From positions 97,669-161,668 of the forward strand of contig JAJRZA010000045.1 of NCBI GenBank assembly GCA_024275485.1: a DNA stretch of 64,000 nt. The letters run 5' to 3'. The position numbers and the translations under genes were made by a program. The notes under the pieces were generated by a model, which saw nothing but the letters and a program-made list of their open reading frames with translations, made no database searches and was not told where the DNA came from. The stretch comes from Candidatus Krumholzibacteriota bacterium. GTDB taxonomy: Bacteria; Krumholzibacteriota; Krumholzibacteriia; LZORAL124-64-63. Position 1 is the stretch's first letter, and every line of letters starts with the position of its first letter. Positions 23,686-33,001 of the stretch are shown here, piece by piece.

Positions 23686-24924
23686 TTGGAGTCGCGCAAA
23701 GTTGTCATCACGGGCATGGGTATGGTTACGGCAGTCGGGAACGATCTCGATTCCAGCTGGGAAGCCCTGAAAGCCGGGAAAAACGGTATTGCTCCCCTGG
23801 TGCAATTTGATACCGAGGGATTCAAGGTCAATTTTGGTGGCGAAGTTAAAAATTTCGACCCCCTGATAGCCATGGATGCAAAAGAAGCCCGCAAAGCGGA
23901 TCGATTTTGCCAATTGGCCATGGCCGCGGCCGTGCAAGCCATGGATCAAGCTGACATCAAGGAATTGGACGATTCCTATCGTGCCGGAGTTATCATCGGT
24001 TCGGGAATCGGCGGTATGTTCACTTTCGAGGAACAACACTCCAAATTGCTGAAACGCGGCGCCCGTGGTGTATCGCCCATGTTCATCCCGATGATGATCG
24101 GTGATATGGCCAGCGGACTGGTCAGCATTCGTTACGGTTTCCGAGGTGCCAACTACTGCACCGTTAGCGCCTGCGCCAGCGGCGGGCACGCCCTCGGCTC
24201 GGCCTACGATCAAATTATTTTGGGCCATGCCGACGTCATGATCGCCGGCGGAGCCGAGGCAGCTGTTTGCTCCATGGCTTTGGCCGGATTTGCCAACATG
24301 AAGGCCCCTTCCACACGCAATGACAATCCTGGCCGAGCGAGCCGCCCCTTCGACAAGGACCGTGACGGCTTTGTCCTGGGTGAAGGTGCCGGCATCATGG
24401 TTCTGGAATCCGAGCAACACGCCCTGGACCGGGGCGCCACCATTTATGGTGAACTTTGTGGATACGGCATGACCGGCGACGCCTATCACATGACCCAACC
24501 GGATACCGAAGGCCGCGGGGCCTTTGGCAGCATGAGCCAGGCCTTGCGCACCAGTGGCATCAACACCCATCAGGTTGGTTATATCAACGCCCACGGCACC
24601 AGCACCCACTTCAATGATAAAATTGAATCTGGCGCCATTCGCCAGGTTTTTGGCGATCATGCCGATCATGTGAAAGTCAGCTCGACAAAGAGCATGATTG
24701 GGCATTTGCTCGGTGCAGCCGGTGCTGTCGAAGCGGTCATCACCACTTTGGCACTCAAAGATGGCATCCTGCCGCCGACAATTAATTACGAGACACCTGA
24801 CCCCGAATGCGATCTCTTCTACTGCCCCAACGAGGCGGTAAAGCAGGAGGTCGATTTCGCATTGTCCAATTCATTCGGCTTCGGCGGCCACAACGTGACG
24901 CTCTGTTTCGGCGCACGCCGCTGA
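23686..24924 (+). CDS. fabF: 3-oxoacyl-ACP synthase II
   Basis: The elongating condensing enzyme of fatty-acid synthesis. Nucleophile C163 lies in VSACASGGHAL, and the two active-site histidines are in NAHGTST and SMIGHLLGA. Length 412 residues. TTG 23686 is chosen: GGAGGTG lies 5-6 bases upstream and the N-terminus ESRKVVITGMG is canonical. Confidence 0.94.
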   Translation: MESRKVVITGMGMVTAVGNDLDSSWEALKAGKNGIAPLVQFDTEGFKVNFGGEVKNFDPLIAMDAKEARKADRFCQLAMAAAVQAMDQADIKELDDSYRAGVIIGSGIGGMFTFEEQHSKLLKRGARGVSPMFIPMMIGDMASGLVSIRYGFRGANYCTVSACASGGHALGSAYDQIILGHADVMIAGGAEAAVCSMALAGFANMKAPSTRNDNPGRASRPFDKDRDGFVLGEGAGIMVLESEQHALDRGATIYGELCGYGMTGDAYHMTQPDTEGRGAFGSMSQALRTSGINTHQVGYINAHGTSTHFNDKIESGAIRQVFGDHADHVKVSSTKSMIGHLLGAAGAVEAVITTLALKDGILPPTINYETPDPECDLFYCPNEAVKQEVDFALSNSFGFGGHNVTLCFGARR

Positions 24925-24955
24925 TTTCGCTGAGGGAGGATGGAGCCCCCAAGCC

Positions 24956-25798
24956 ATGGGATTCAAAGATGGGTTGCAACAGATTTTGATTCGGCTGGGC
25001 GGGAAAAGCCCAGCTGGTCATCGGGACACCCGCAAACCTGTGGATGAGACGTTCTCCGATACCGAAATTCCCCTTGATTCCATCCAGCTGGAAGCCCTGG
25101 AAGCCAAACTGGGTTATACTTTCCATGACCGGGGACTGCTCATCAACGCCCTGCTGCACCGTTCTCATATTCATGTGACGGGCCAGGATCGTGAACAGAG
25201 CAACGAACGTCTTGAATTTTTGGGCGATGCAGTGCTGGGACTTGTGGTCAACGAACATCTCTATCACAAATTTCCGGAACGCAGCGAGGGGGATCTGACC
25301 AAGATGAAATCCCTGCTCGTTTGCGGGTCTCGATTGTTCGAAGTGGCAGGGGAATTAGATCTTGGTGTCCACATTCGCATGAGTCGCAGCGAAGCCGCCA
25401 CAGGAGGTCGGCACCGCTCATCCATCCTGGCCGACACCACTGAGGCCATCATTGGTGCCGTTTATCTCGATGGTGGTTTGGCACCCGCAGCCGCAGTCAT
25501 TCAAAGAGTTGTGCTGATGGGAAGCGACAAAATTCTGGTGCGGCGGTCTTTGCGAAATTACAAGAGCCGACTCCAGGAATTGATCCAGGCCCGTTACAAA
25601 TCCCCTCCGCGGTACAAGGTTTTGGAGGTCACCGGCCCGGATCATGACCGCTTGTTCAAGGTGGTTGTCACCTACAATGGCACAGCCTTGGGAGAGGGCG
25701 AGGGCCGCAACAAGAAGGCGGCCGAACAAAACGCCGCACGCAAGGCCCTTGATAACCTGGACATCGATCCGAAACTTCTGAAGGATCCCGAGGAATGA
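24956..25798 (+). CDS. rnc: Ribonuclease III
   Basis: A double-strand RNA endonuclease that processes rRNA precursors. The nuclease signature ERLEFLGDA is at 84-92, with further acidic residues in DTTEAIIGAVYLDGG. The C-terminal dsRNA-binding domain has NYKSRLQE and GEGRNKKAAEQNAARKAL. At 280 residues it is longer than usual because of an N-terminal extension of about 45 residues. It follows fabF directly, a common pairing. Confidence 0.93.
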   Translation: MGFKDGLQQILIRLGGKSPAGHRDTRKPVDETFSDTEIPLDSIQLEALEAKLGYTFHDRGLLINALLHRSHIHVTGQDREQSNERLEFLGDAVLGLVVNEHLYHKFPERSEGDLTKMKSLLVCGSRLFEVAGELDLGVHIRMSRSEAATGGRHRSSILADTTEAIIGAVYLDGGLAPAAAVIQRVVLMGSDKILVRRSLRNYKSRLQELIQARYKSPPRYKVLEVTGPDHDRLFKVVVTYNGTALGEGEGRNKKAAEQNAARKALDNLDIDPKLLKDPEE

Positions 25799-25865
25799 AC
25801 CCAGGGGAAAATCCCTGGAAAACAAACCACGGGAATCGATCCATTCAACCCACGCTGGAGACCGG

Positions 25866-27680
25866 GTGCTAATTTTTAAAAGTATTGCATTCATCTTTGC
25901 CCTGCTTTGGGCCATGCCTCTGCTGGCCCAGGATTCATCTGTTGCCAATGACGATGTTCCCTACGGTGTCGCCTCAAGCTGGCTATACGGCCATCATATG
26001 CTGGCTGATGGCAACGTGGAAGAAGCCTTGCGAAACCTCCACTATGCCTACCGCACTCACCCTGACGTGCCCCTGGTGGCCTGGGACTTTCAGCAAGCCC
26101 TGGTGGCTGGTCATTTCTACAAGGATGCTCTTGAAGTGCTCGGGAAATTGGTGGACGATTATCCCGACAGCGCGGAGTACAGGCTGCAACGTTCCCAGGT
26201 TTACCTTCAGGTTGGGAAGAACAAGAAGGCCCTGGCCGATTTGCGTGAACTCCGTCGTCGCAATCAAACCAGCTTGGATGTCATTGTGGGTGAAGCCACT
26301 ATTTTGGCAGCCATGGGCAAATCCGATGAGGCCCTCGATACTTGCCGGGACGCCCTGGCAGAAACCCCAGATCAAGGTCCAAGGATTTACCTCACCATGT
26401 CTGTAATCCTGGATCAGGAACAACGCCATGATGAGTTGCCCGCCTTAATGGAAGAGGCTGTGGCGGCTTATCCCGATTCTCCGCAATTGCGTGACATCCT
26501 TATTCGCAGCCTGATGACGGTTGGCCGTGCCGATGACGCCTTGGAAACTGCCCGCCAGTCGGACCGGCATTTTGCTGAATTACTTCAAGTTCCTCCTCCG
26601 GAAGATTTGGATAATCCTGAAAATTCGGATTTGATTCTGCCACCGCGTGTAGAGCCACCATCCTTCGTGGTGGAATTGGCGGATATTTACTCCCAGATGG
26701 GTGCTCCCGAAAAGGCCATCGAAATACTTGAACCAAAGTTTGAGGACCGCTCCTTGGCTCTGGACCCCAGTCTTTGGCTGGCTCGATTGCAATTGGGGAC
26801 CGGTCACGTAGATGAAGGAATGCTGCTTGTTGAAGAGATCCTGAAACGTTGGCCAGGCACCGGCGAGGCCTGGTTTATTCGAGGGCGTGCCCTGGAAGGA
26901 AAAGGTCTGCTGGACGAAGCCCTGGTTGATTTTGCCAAAGGAGTGAAGTTCGCTCCCCACGATCCACAGGTCAGTTTGGGTTACCTTCGAGGAATGCTGG
27001 TAGCCTGGGAACGCGATTTGCAAGTCCGAAGCAAGAGCTCCGCACAGTTGGCTCAAGTGGAGCAACTGCGGGTACAGGCCAGTCTTGCAGAGGGTTTGGT
27101 TCCTGCCTCGGATGCCGAAGGCCAGTTGGTTCTGGGTTATGCTTTCCGCAGCACCGACCAGCTTGAAAAGGCTGTGATAGCTTTCGAAAAAGCGGCGCTT
27201 CAGCCTGAACTGATAGTTCCTGCAACCTTGCAGATGAGTGTTTGTTACGATGATCTTGAGCAGCCGCAGAAAGCCCGGTTTGTGCTTGAAGATTTGTATA
27301 AAAAATTTCCAGACGACGCGGAAGTTGCCAACTCCCTAGGCTACTATCTTGCTGAAAAAGGTGAAGATCTGGACAAAGCTCAAAGGTTGGTTGCCCAGGC
27401 CCTGGAAGATGGACCAGGCATTGGTGCCTACCTGGATTCCATGGGTTGGGTGCTCTATCAACAGGGGAAAACCGACGAGGCCTTCGATTACATGATCCAG
27501 GCCGTCAACGTTTTACCCGACGACCCTGTCATCCTGGAACATCTGGGTCTGGTTCTGCTGAAGATGGGTCAGGCCGATGAAGCAGAAGAAATGCTGCGTC
27601 GGGCTCTCATTCTTGGCGGTGACAAGGAACGACTGGGTGGCTACCTGGACAGTTTGCTCCAATCAGGAGATGACGAGTGA
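25866..27680 (+). CDS. Exported tetratricopeptide-repeat protein
   Basis: A 604-residue protein with a signal peptide (about 1-21, ending LLA-QD) and TPR-like helix pairs along most of its length (for example AYRTHPDVPLVAWDF, AAMGKSDEALDTCRDAL, MGAPEKAIEILEPKF, YQQGKTDEAFDYMIQAV). TPR solenoids bind partner proteins, so a scaffold role in the periplasm or at the outer membrane is likely. The GTG start at 25866 has GGAG just upstream. It overlaps the next gene. Confidence 0.8.
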   Translation: MLIFKSIAFIFALLWAMPLLAQDSSVANDDVPYGVASSWLYGHHMLADGNVEEALRNLHYAYRTHPDVPLVAWDFQQALVAGHFYKDALEVLGKLVDDYPDSAEYRLQRSQVYLQVGKNKKALADLRELRRRNQTSLDVIVGEATILAAMGKSDEALDTCRDALAETPDQGPRIYLTMSVILDQEQRHDELPALMEEAVAAYPDSPQLRDILIRSLMTVGRADDALETARQSDRHFAELLQVPPPEDLDNPENSDLILPPRVEPPSFVVELADIYSQMGAPEKAIEILEPKFEDRSLALDPSLWLARLQLGTGHVDEGMLLVEEILKRWPGTGEAWFIRGRALEGKGLLDEALVDFAKGVKFAPHDPQVSLGYLRGMLVAWERDLQVRSKSSAQLAQVEQLRVQASLAEGLVPASDAEGQLVLGYAFRSTDQLEKAVIAFEKAALQPELIVPATLQMSVCYDDLEQPQKARFVLEDLYKKFPDDAEVANSLGYYLAEKGEDLDKAQRLVAQALEDGPGIGAYLDSMGWVLYQQGKTDEAFDYMIQAVNVLPDDPVILEHLGLVLLKMGQADEAEEMLRRALILGGDKERLGGYLDSLLQSGDDE

Positions 27681-28483
27681 TGCCAAAACGAAAGGGCATT
27701 TTGAAAAACTTGCTCTTTCTCATGCCTTGGTTGATTTCCCTGAGCTTTTGTCCTCCAGCCAAGGGTCTAACCGAGGATCCTGATCCCCACCAGAATCTGT
27801 ACTTTGTCCAATGGCAGGGGCACGTTTTTTCCTGGGAACACCAAGGATTTGCCTGCTGGGTGACCGACACTGCCGGCAACCTTCGTTTTGAAATCATGGC
27901 CGACGGGGTTTCCCAGTACCCCGAAAATCTCCACCAACTCATGAGCTGGAATGGCGACGAAGGTTGGACCGCCATTTCCGTGGGTGGTGAAGAAGGGACC
28001 TTCAGCAGGTGGCAGGAAGAATGGCAGGAGTTGCCACCTTCCATGAACATCTGGCTGATGGTGATTGCCCATGTGTTGGCTTCGGATCAGGGCCTGGCCG
28101 GTCCGGTTTTGCCCTCGGGAGTCAGGGAAATCACCCCCGGGGGTAGATCCCTGTCGTCATTCAAGTTTGTTTCTTCCCTAGATGCCCATGAGGTTAGGCG
28201 CTTACAACTGCCGGCCTTCACTTTTGACAATTCTGGTTACGATCATGGTGACGAAGGCTTCAGGGGGATGATGACCGGCAGGGGAAGAGGGCGTGGAGGT
28301 CGGGAAACAATCTTGAATTTGATGGGAAATGCGTCTTCTGAAGCTGGGCTGGTGATCAGTTCAACCCACCGGCCAGGCAAGTTGGTTCTGGCCCAACTCC
28401 GTACAATCAAAGTTAGTTACCAACCAGAAGATGTCTTTTTACCGTGGTGGCCCCTGTCGATGAATATTTCCCTGGAAGACTGA
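27680..28483 (+). CDS. Exported protein of unknown function
   Basis: I do not recognise the family. Visible features are an N-terminal hydrophobic segment (about residues 11-25, LLFLMPWLISLSF), a Trp-rich beta-type central part (VQWQGHVFSW, MSWNGDEGW), and a GRGRGRGGR patch near residue 205. The layout loosely recalls LolA/LolB-type lipid-binding beta proteins, but no motif proves this. It starts within the stop codon of the TPR gene, so the two are coupled and may act together. A GTG three bases upstream is an alternative start. Confidence 0.6.
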   Translation: MPKRKGILKNLLFLMPWLISLSFCPPAKGLTEDPDPHQNLYFVQWQGHVFSWEHQGFACWVTDTAGNLRFEIMADGVSQYPENLHQLMSWNGDEGWTAISVGGEEGTFSRWQEEWQELPPSMNIWLMVIAHVLASDQGLAGPVLPSGVREITPGGRSLSSFKFVSSLDAHEVRRLQLPAFTFDNSGYDHGDEGFRGMMTGRGRGRGGRETILNLMGNASSEAGLVISSTHRPGKLVLAQLRTIKVSYQPEDVFLPWWPLSMNISLED

Positions 28484-28563
28484 AAATATTTGGAACTAGT
28501 CAAACCCTATCCGGTTAAAGATACCTGCGGTTCCGTCCGTCAGGAAGCAAAAAGGAGAAATCG

Positions 28564-29250
28564 GTGAACCTATCGCGAGACGAACAATTCCCTGTGAGCC
28601 CGGCTGCTGCCAGGGCGCATCTCAGCGAAATTCGCGACGAAGACCTCATCGTTCAAGTTCAACAAGGTCAACGGAAGGCCTACGATGAGCTGGTGGCCCG
28701 CTACAAGGGGCGACTCTTCAGTTTTATTCTGCGGATGGTCAAGAATCCGGATCTGGCCGAAGAGTTGACTCAGGAAACCCTGATCCGGGTGTATATTAAT
28801 GCGGCCAAATACAGGGAGATTGCCCGGTTTTCAACCTGGGTGTTCACCATCGCCACCAACCTGGTGCGCAACAAAATGCGCCAACGGTCACGACGACCCT
28901 GGACCATCAGCCTTAATCCGGCGCCCGATGAGGATGAAATGCCCGTCGATCCGGCGGATGACCGAGCCGATGCCTCAGCGGATGTCCAACGGGCGGAATT
29001 GGCCCAATTGATCAACGAAGCCACCAGCAAGATACCGGAAAAATACCGGATTCCATTTTTGCTGCGTGAGGTTGACCAACTTAGCTACGAAGAAATTCAA
29101 CAGGTTACGGGTTTAAAACTGGGAACTGTGCGTTCACGTATCAACCGAGCCAGAAATCGTTTCCGCCAACTGATCAAACCCATGTTGGCCAATGAAACCC
29201 TCCTGGCGGAGTTGGAACAAATCGAAGCCCGAGCCGCTGATAAAGACTGA
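28564..29250 (+). CDS. RNA polymerase ECF sigma factor (RpoE-like)
   Basis: A 228-residue group IV sigma factor. Region 2 has AYDELVARYKGRLFSFILRMV and DLAEELTQETLIRVY, with the -10 reading segment FSTWVFTIATNLVRNKMR. Region 4 has PEKYRIPFLLREVDQLSYEEI and the HTH GLKLGTVRSRINRAR. The GTG start has AAGGAG 5 bases upstream. The next gene is a zinc-binding anti-sigma factor, the normal partner, so activity is probably released by an envelope signal. Confidence 0.9.
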   Translation: MNLSRDEQFPVSPAAARAHLSEIRDEDLIVQVQQGQRKAYDELVARYKGRLFSFILRMVKNPDLAEELTQETLIRVYINAAKYREIARFSTWVFTIATNLVRNKMRQRSRRPWTISLNPAPDEDEMPVDPADDRADASADVQRAELAQLINEATSKIPEKYRIPFLLREVDQLSYEEIQQVTGLKLGTVRSRINRARNRFRQLIKPMLANETLLAELEQIEARAADKD

Positions 29251-29273
29251 TTTTGAGGTCTGAGAGGAAGAAA

Positions 29274-29960
29274 ATGCGCTGCAACAAAGCCCAGGAAAAT
29301 TTGAGCCTCCAATTGGATGGCGCCCTGCCTCCGGATTTGACGGTTTCGCTGTCGACACATCTGGATGCTTGTGCCGAGTGCCGGGAATATCGGGACGATC
29401 TGCTGATGGGAAGTCGAATCCTTGCGGCCACCGAACCGGAACTGCCTGACAATTTTGATTGGAAATTGCAACTGCGCTTGAATCAAACACTGAAAGAAGC
29501 CGCCGGCGGAGTGGCTTATCCCTGGGAAGATAATCCTGTGGACCGTTGGCGTTGGGTGCGTAATTTTGGCAGCGCCGCCGCCGTGGGCATGGCCGCAGTG
29601 CTGGCTTTAGCCATTTTCACCGGCCCCATTGGACAATCCACCCTGCCGGCGGACCATCAACAGGTAGCGCCCAGCATGGGTGGCGACCGGCTACCCCTCG
29701 CGCAAAAGTTTAATTTTGGCAATGGTCTGGGGCGCCCGGTGAGCAGTACTCCAGGCTTTAACAGCAATTCCCGCAATATTCTTCAGTTTGATCAGGGTTG
29801 GTCCGGCAACAATGTGAACGATCTGCGCACCATTCAATCCCTGCGGGATCAGAACCGTCAACTGAACCGGGTGCTCTACCAGATCCGTCGTCAGAACACT
29901 TGGATGCGGGCTCAACTTGACACGAGCCGGAGCAACCCCCTAGATCTAGGGAAGGAATAA
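29274..29960 (+). CDS. Anti-sigma factor with zinc-binding ZAS domain
   Basis: A 228-residue membrane protein. The N-terminal zinc motif H29-x3-C33-x2-C36 (HLDACAEC) holds the sigma factor. One transmembrane helix near residues 100-120 (AAAVGMAAVLALAIF) leads to an extracytoplasmic tail rich in Asn, Ser and Gln with a coiled-coil-like end (RDQNRQLNRVLYQIRRQN). ATG 29274 is preceded by GAGAGGAAG. It likely sequesters the adjacent sigma factor at the inner membrane. Confidence 0.85.
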   Translation: MRCNKAQENLSLQLDGALPPDLTVSLSTHLDACAECREYRDDLLMGSRILAATEPELPDNFDWKLQLRLNQTLKEAAGGVAYPWEDNPVDRWRWVRNFGSAAAVGMAAVLALAIFTGPIGQSTLPADHQQVAPSMGGDRLPLAQKFNFGNGLGRPVSSTPGFNSNSRNILQFDQGWSGNNVNDLRTIQSLRDQNRQLNRVLYQIRRQNTWMRAQLDTSRSNPLDLGKE

Positions 29961-30009
29961 TCTTTGTCGGCCTGGTGCCGAACGGGTAAATCTTTCCGGG
30001 AGTTGTGAA

Positions 30010-31056
30010 TTGAAAATATTTTCCAGGGCCTTGGTATTGCCGACGCTCCTGAGCCTGGTCGTGGGCGCGGGTTTGACCGGTTGCGATTTTGACAAGGAAA
30101 AAGGAATTCTCATGGCCGCCGGATCCTACAGCGATCTGGCGGTTGTTGTTTCCAATCCCAACGTGGAACCTTTGGCCCAACGATTTGTCCAGGGCCTTAA
30201 TATTACCAAGACCTTTGTAATCCGTGAAGAAAGCCTCTTCAATCCTGATATATTCCAAGCCAACCAGCTGAATTTCGCCAAGGATTACAAGAATACCATT
30301 CTTTTGCTGCGCATTGGCGATGGTGGACCTGTGGAAAAGACGGTTCACAAACTGGTGTCGGACGAAACCTGGAACAAACTGATTTCCGGGTCCGGCGGTA
30401 TGGTTCAACTCAACGATCCCTGGTCGACCTATCAAACTGTTCTGGTGGTGGCTTCGAAGGATCGCAACAGCCTCAGCAGTCTATTGACCAAAAAGACCGC
30501 TAAAATCCGAAAGCTTTTTGAAGACAGCAGCCGCCAGCGAATTTTGCGGCGCAACCGCTACAACGGCTTGAACACCCATCTGATGAATGCCTATCGGGAA
30601 AGATTCGGATTCTCCCTGGAAATCCCATCGGAATTTCAGCAAAACCAACTTGAACCCGACGGATATCCTGGTTTGGAAATGCTGCAATCCGCACCTTCAA
30701 GGGGCATCAGCATCAGCTGGTTGGCCACTGAGGATGTTGACTGGCTCATGGACCAACGGGAGGCCCTGTTGGTCATGCGGCAGGAAATGGGTGAAAAACT
30801 CCATACCGAGGATATCATTCCGGAAACGCTCACCTGGCAGGAAATGGAATTGGGAGGAAGAGACATTTTGAAACTTGAAGGTGCCTGGACAAGTCGAAGA
30901 TTTGCCGGTGGCGGGGCCTTCTGGTGCTATTTCATCCCCGATCCCCAGCGGCAACGGGTGATTTGCCTGGACCTGCTGGTTTATGCTCCTGGGATGGACA
31001 AAATGGTCATGTTCCGCGGACTGGAGGCCATTGCCTCCACCTTCACCTTCCACTAG
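30010..31056 (+). CDS. Lipoprotein, DUF4837-like
   Basis: A 348-residue lipoprotein with signal peptide and lipobox GLTGC (Cys25). The body has mixed alpha/beta character, and the order of conserved-looking segments (early GSYSDLAVVV, middle FGFSLEIPSEF, late ISWLATEDVDWL) resembles DUF4837, a family described mainly in Bacteroidetes-related bacteria. Function unknown. The TTG start at 30010 has GGGAG 7 bases upstream. It is the third gene after the ECF sigma factor and may belong to the same operon. Confidence 0.6.
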   Translation: MKIFSRALVLPTLLSLVVGAGLTGCDFDKEKGILMAAGSYSDLAVVVSNPNVEPLAQRFVQGLNITKTFVIREESLFNPDIFQANQLNFAKDYKNTILLLRIGDGGPVEKTVHKLVSDETWNKLISGSGGMVQLNDPWSTYQTVLVVASKDRNSLSSLLTKKTAKIRKLFEDSSRQRILRRNRYNGLNTHLMNAYRERFGFSLEIPSEFQQNQLEPDGYPGLEMLQSAPSRGISISWLATEDVDWLMDQREALLVMRQEMGEKLHTEDIIPETLTWQEMELGGRDILKLEGAWTSRRFAGGGAFWCYFIPDPQRQRVICLDLLVYAPGMDKMVMFRGLEAIASTFTFH

Positions 31057-31150
31057 AAGCATTCAGGGATCGAATCGAGGTTTGAAACGCTCGGCGACTC
31101 TGCCAGGCAATGACCGTTAACCTCCTGGACCCAAACCGGAGATTTTTTAC

Positions 31151-31939
31151 ATGAGCCTATCGATACTGATGATGGCCATTGGGATATTTTTGTTTGGTAC
31201 CTTGGGTGCGGACAACAGTCCCGCCCAGGATAAGGCTGATACCGGTCGGCATAAGGCACCGCCCCGGGATGTTGTCGATACCGGTCGTCAAAGTTATTGG
31301 AAGAAGGAAGAAACTTCCCGCTGGGAAATCCAGATCAACGGTGGCTTGTTCAAGGGTGGCGACCTCTTCAGGGCTGGAAACAACGCAGAAGAGCCAGTGG
31401 CATGGGTGCCTGTAGACCAGGGCGATTGGCTTTCAACCCGAATCAAGGTGAGTTTGGAGAGTTCATTCGCCGCCGGCTTGCAGATTCAGCGGCGCATGGG
31501 GGACTGGTATTGTCTGCGGGCGGGCTTATCCTATTCGGACGTTGAGATGGTGGCGGAGGCCCCCATTGATCAAGGGGCTGAGATCTTTCCTTTCGACACT
31601 GCGGGGATTTGGCTCTTTTCCCTGGGCACAGAAGTTCGGCTGACCTCTAAGACCCCCTCCTATCCTTATTTGGCGGGCGATTTAATGGTGGTGGGATTTT
31701 CTCCCGAACGCAGTGGTTTTCTGGCTCAAACGAACCTGGGGGCGAGGGTTGCCCTGGGTTTCCATCACCAGTTTGACCCCATTTGGTCCTTCAGCCTGGA
31801 AGGTGGATTAATCCGATCGGCCTTTGGTTCCGCTGAATTCCCTCTTCCTGAAGGTGTCGAACCACAGAATCTTGAATATGAAAACGCGAATCATTTAATA
31901 TTTTTTGAAGCAAAGTTTGCACTTGGGGTGAGAATTTGA
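31151..31939 (+). CDS. Predicted outer-membrane beta-barrel protein
   Basis: A 262-residue exported protein. An N-terminal hydrophobic segment (about 1-20) is followed by a polar linker with a repeated VDTGRQ/ADTGRH element. Alternating amphipathic strands then run to the C-terminus (IQINGGLF, RAGLSYSDVEM, LFSLGTEVRL, TNLGARVALGF, FSLEGGLIRS, FFEAKFALGVRI), as in 8-stranded OmpA/OmpW-like barrels. I cannot name a family. It lies downstream of the lipoprotein, with a 94-base gap. Confidence 0.6.
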   Translation: MSLSILMMAIGIFLFGTLGADNSPAQDKADTGRHKAPPRDVVDTGRQSYWKKEETSRWEIQINGGLFKGGDLFRAGNNAEEPVAWVPVDQGDWLSTRIKVSLESSFAAGLQIQRRMGDWYCLRAGLSYSDVEMVAEAPIDQGAEIFPFDTAGIWLFSLGTEVRLTSKTPSYPYLAGDLMVVGFSPERSGFLAQTNLGARVALGFHHQFDPIWSFSLEGGLIRSAFGSAEFPLPEGVEPQNLEYENANHLIFFEAKFALGVRI

Positions 31940-31945
31940 TATAAT
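31917..31945 (+). promoter_or_regulatory. Extended -10 promoter, probably for the parA-like gene
   Basis: TGATATAAT (31937-31945) is a perfect extended -10, with TTGCAC (31917-31922) at a 17-base spacing. It overlaps the end of the preceding gene and leaves a leader of about 190 bases before the ParA start, in which I see no gene. Confidence 0.55.
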
Positions 31946-32136
31946 ATGCAGCTAAGTGACAGGAAATTGATCGTATTTGGCTCTTTAGCCGTTTTTACTT
32001 CCGATTTTCAGCTTAATTCACTATATTGAATGGTCTTGTTTCGGGGCCATGTTGTGTACGAATTGTCTGGAAAGCAGGGTACGTCCGGTTTTTCCAGCTG
32101 GTCCTGAATATCCAAAAACACGCAGGAGTGTAATTC

Positions 32137-32973
32137 ATGAGTAATGTCATTGCAGTTGTCAATCATAAGGGTGGAACGGGCAAAACTACCACGGCCATCA
32201 ATCTTGCGGCCGGGTTGACGCGATACAGCGACATCACATCATCTTGTCTGATTATTGACATGGACCCTCACGGTAGCGCCACCAGCACTTTGTTGGGCAA
32301 ATTGGATGGTGCTCCTCCTGCTCGCAGCATTTTCGATGTTTTGCGGCGCGCCATCACGCCACAGGATGGGATCACGTCGACCATTTACGACGAGAACATC
32401 GATATCCTGCCTGCCAACCCGTCCCTTGAAAGCATGGCTAAAACCCAGATCAACGATCGTTTAGCCAAGGTTGTGCAGAGTTTGTCGACATCCTATGGCT
32501 GGATCATCATTGATACACCGCCCAATCTTGGTGTTTTGACCCAAAACGCCCTTGTGGCTGCCGATTATGCCCTGATTCCCACCCAGTGCAGTGGATTGGC
32601 CATTCCCACTTTGCATCAGATGAAAACCGTCATTGAAAAAATTCAGGAACGCCAGAATATCTGGCTGCAGGTGATGGGTGTGCTGTTGACCCAAAAGGAT
32701 GGTCGCACGCCTCTGTTGAAGAATATCCGGCGGGAGCTGAGCCATGTCTATCCGGCTGCCAATGTGTTCAAAACCATCATTACCAACAACATCAAAATCG
32801 AGGAAGCTCCTTCCAACAGCCAGAGCATTTACGCTTATGACAGCGGTTGTCTGGGTGCCTCTCTTTACCGGGACTGGATCAAGAAGGAATTCCTGAAGAA
32901 ACATGCCAAGCTTGAGAAGGCCAAGGTTGAGAAACGCGAGGCCTTGGAATTGAAGAAGGAGATGGAGGGCTAG
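32137..32973 (+). CDS. ParA/Soj family ATPase (orphan)
   Basis: A 278-residue deviant-Walker ATPase with KGGTGKTT (11-18, signature lysine K11), IIDMDPHGSAT and IIDTPPN. Such proteins position DNA or protein cargo on the nucleoid. No parB, parS-like palindrome or chromosome-origin gene is nearby, so a role in chromosome segregation is not supported. Cargo positioning (pili, chemoreceptors, carboxysome-like bodies) is equally possible. The charged C-terminal tail (KLEKAKVEKREALELKKE) is probably a coiled coil. Confidence 0.8.
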   Translation: MSNVIAVVNHKGGTGKTTTAINLAAGLTRYSDITSSCLIIDMDPHGSATSTLLGKLDGAPPARSIFDVLRRAITPQDGITSTIYDENIDILPANPSLESMAKTQINDRLAKVVQSLSTSYGWIIIDTPPNLGVLTQNALVAADYALIPTQCSGLAIPTLHQMKTVIEKIQERQNIWLQVMGVLLTQKDGRTPLLKNIRRELSHVYPAANVFKTIITNNIKIEEAPSNSQSIYAYDSGCLGASLYRDWIKKEFLKKHAKLEKAKVEKREALELKKEMEG

Positions 32974-32992
32974 ATTCTTCCGGGAATCTTTC
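32972..32992 (+). terminator. Weak hairpin after the parA-like gene
   Basis: AGATTC/GAATCT 6-bp stem with a 6-base loop, overlapping the stop codon and followed by only three T. It sits between convergent genes. Confidence 0.35.
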
Positions 32993-33001
32993 AGGAATCC
33001 C

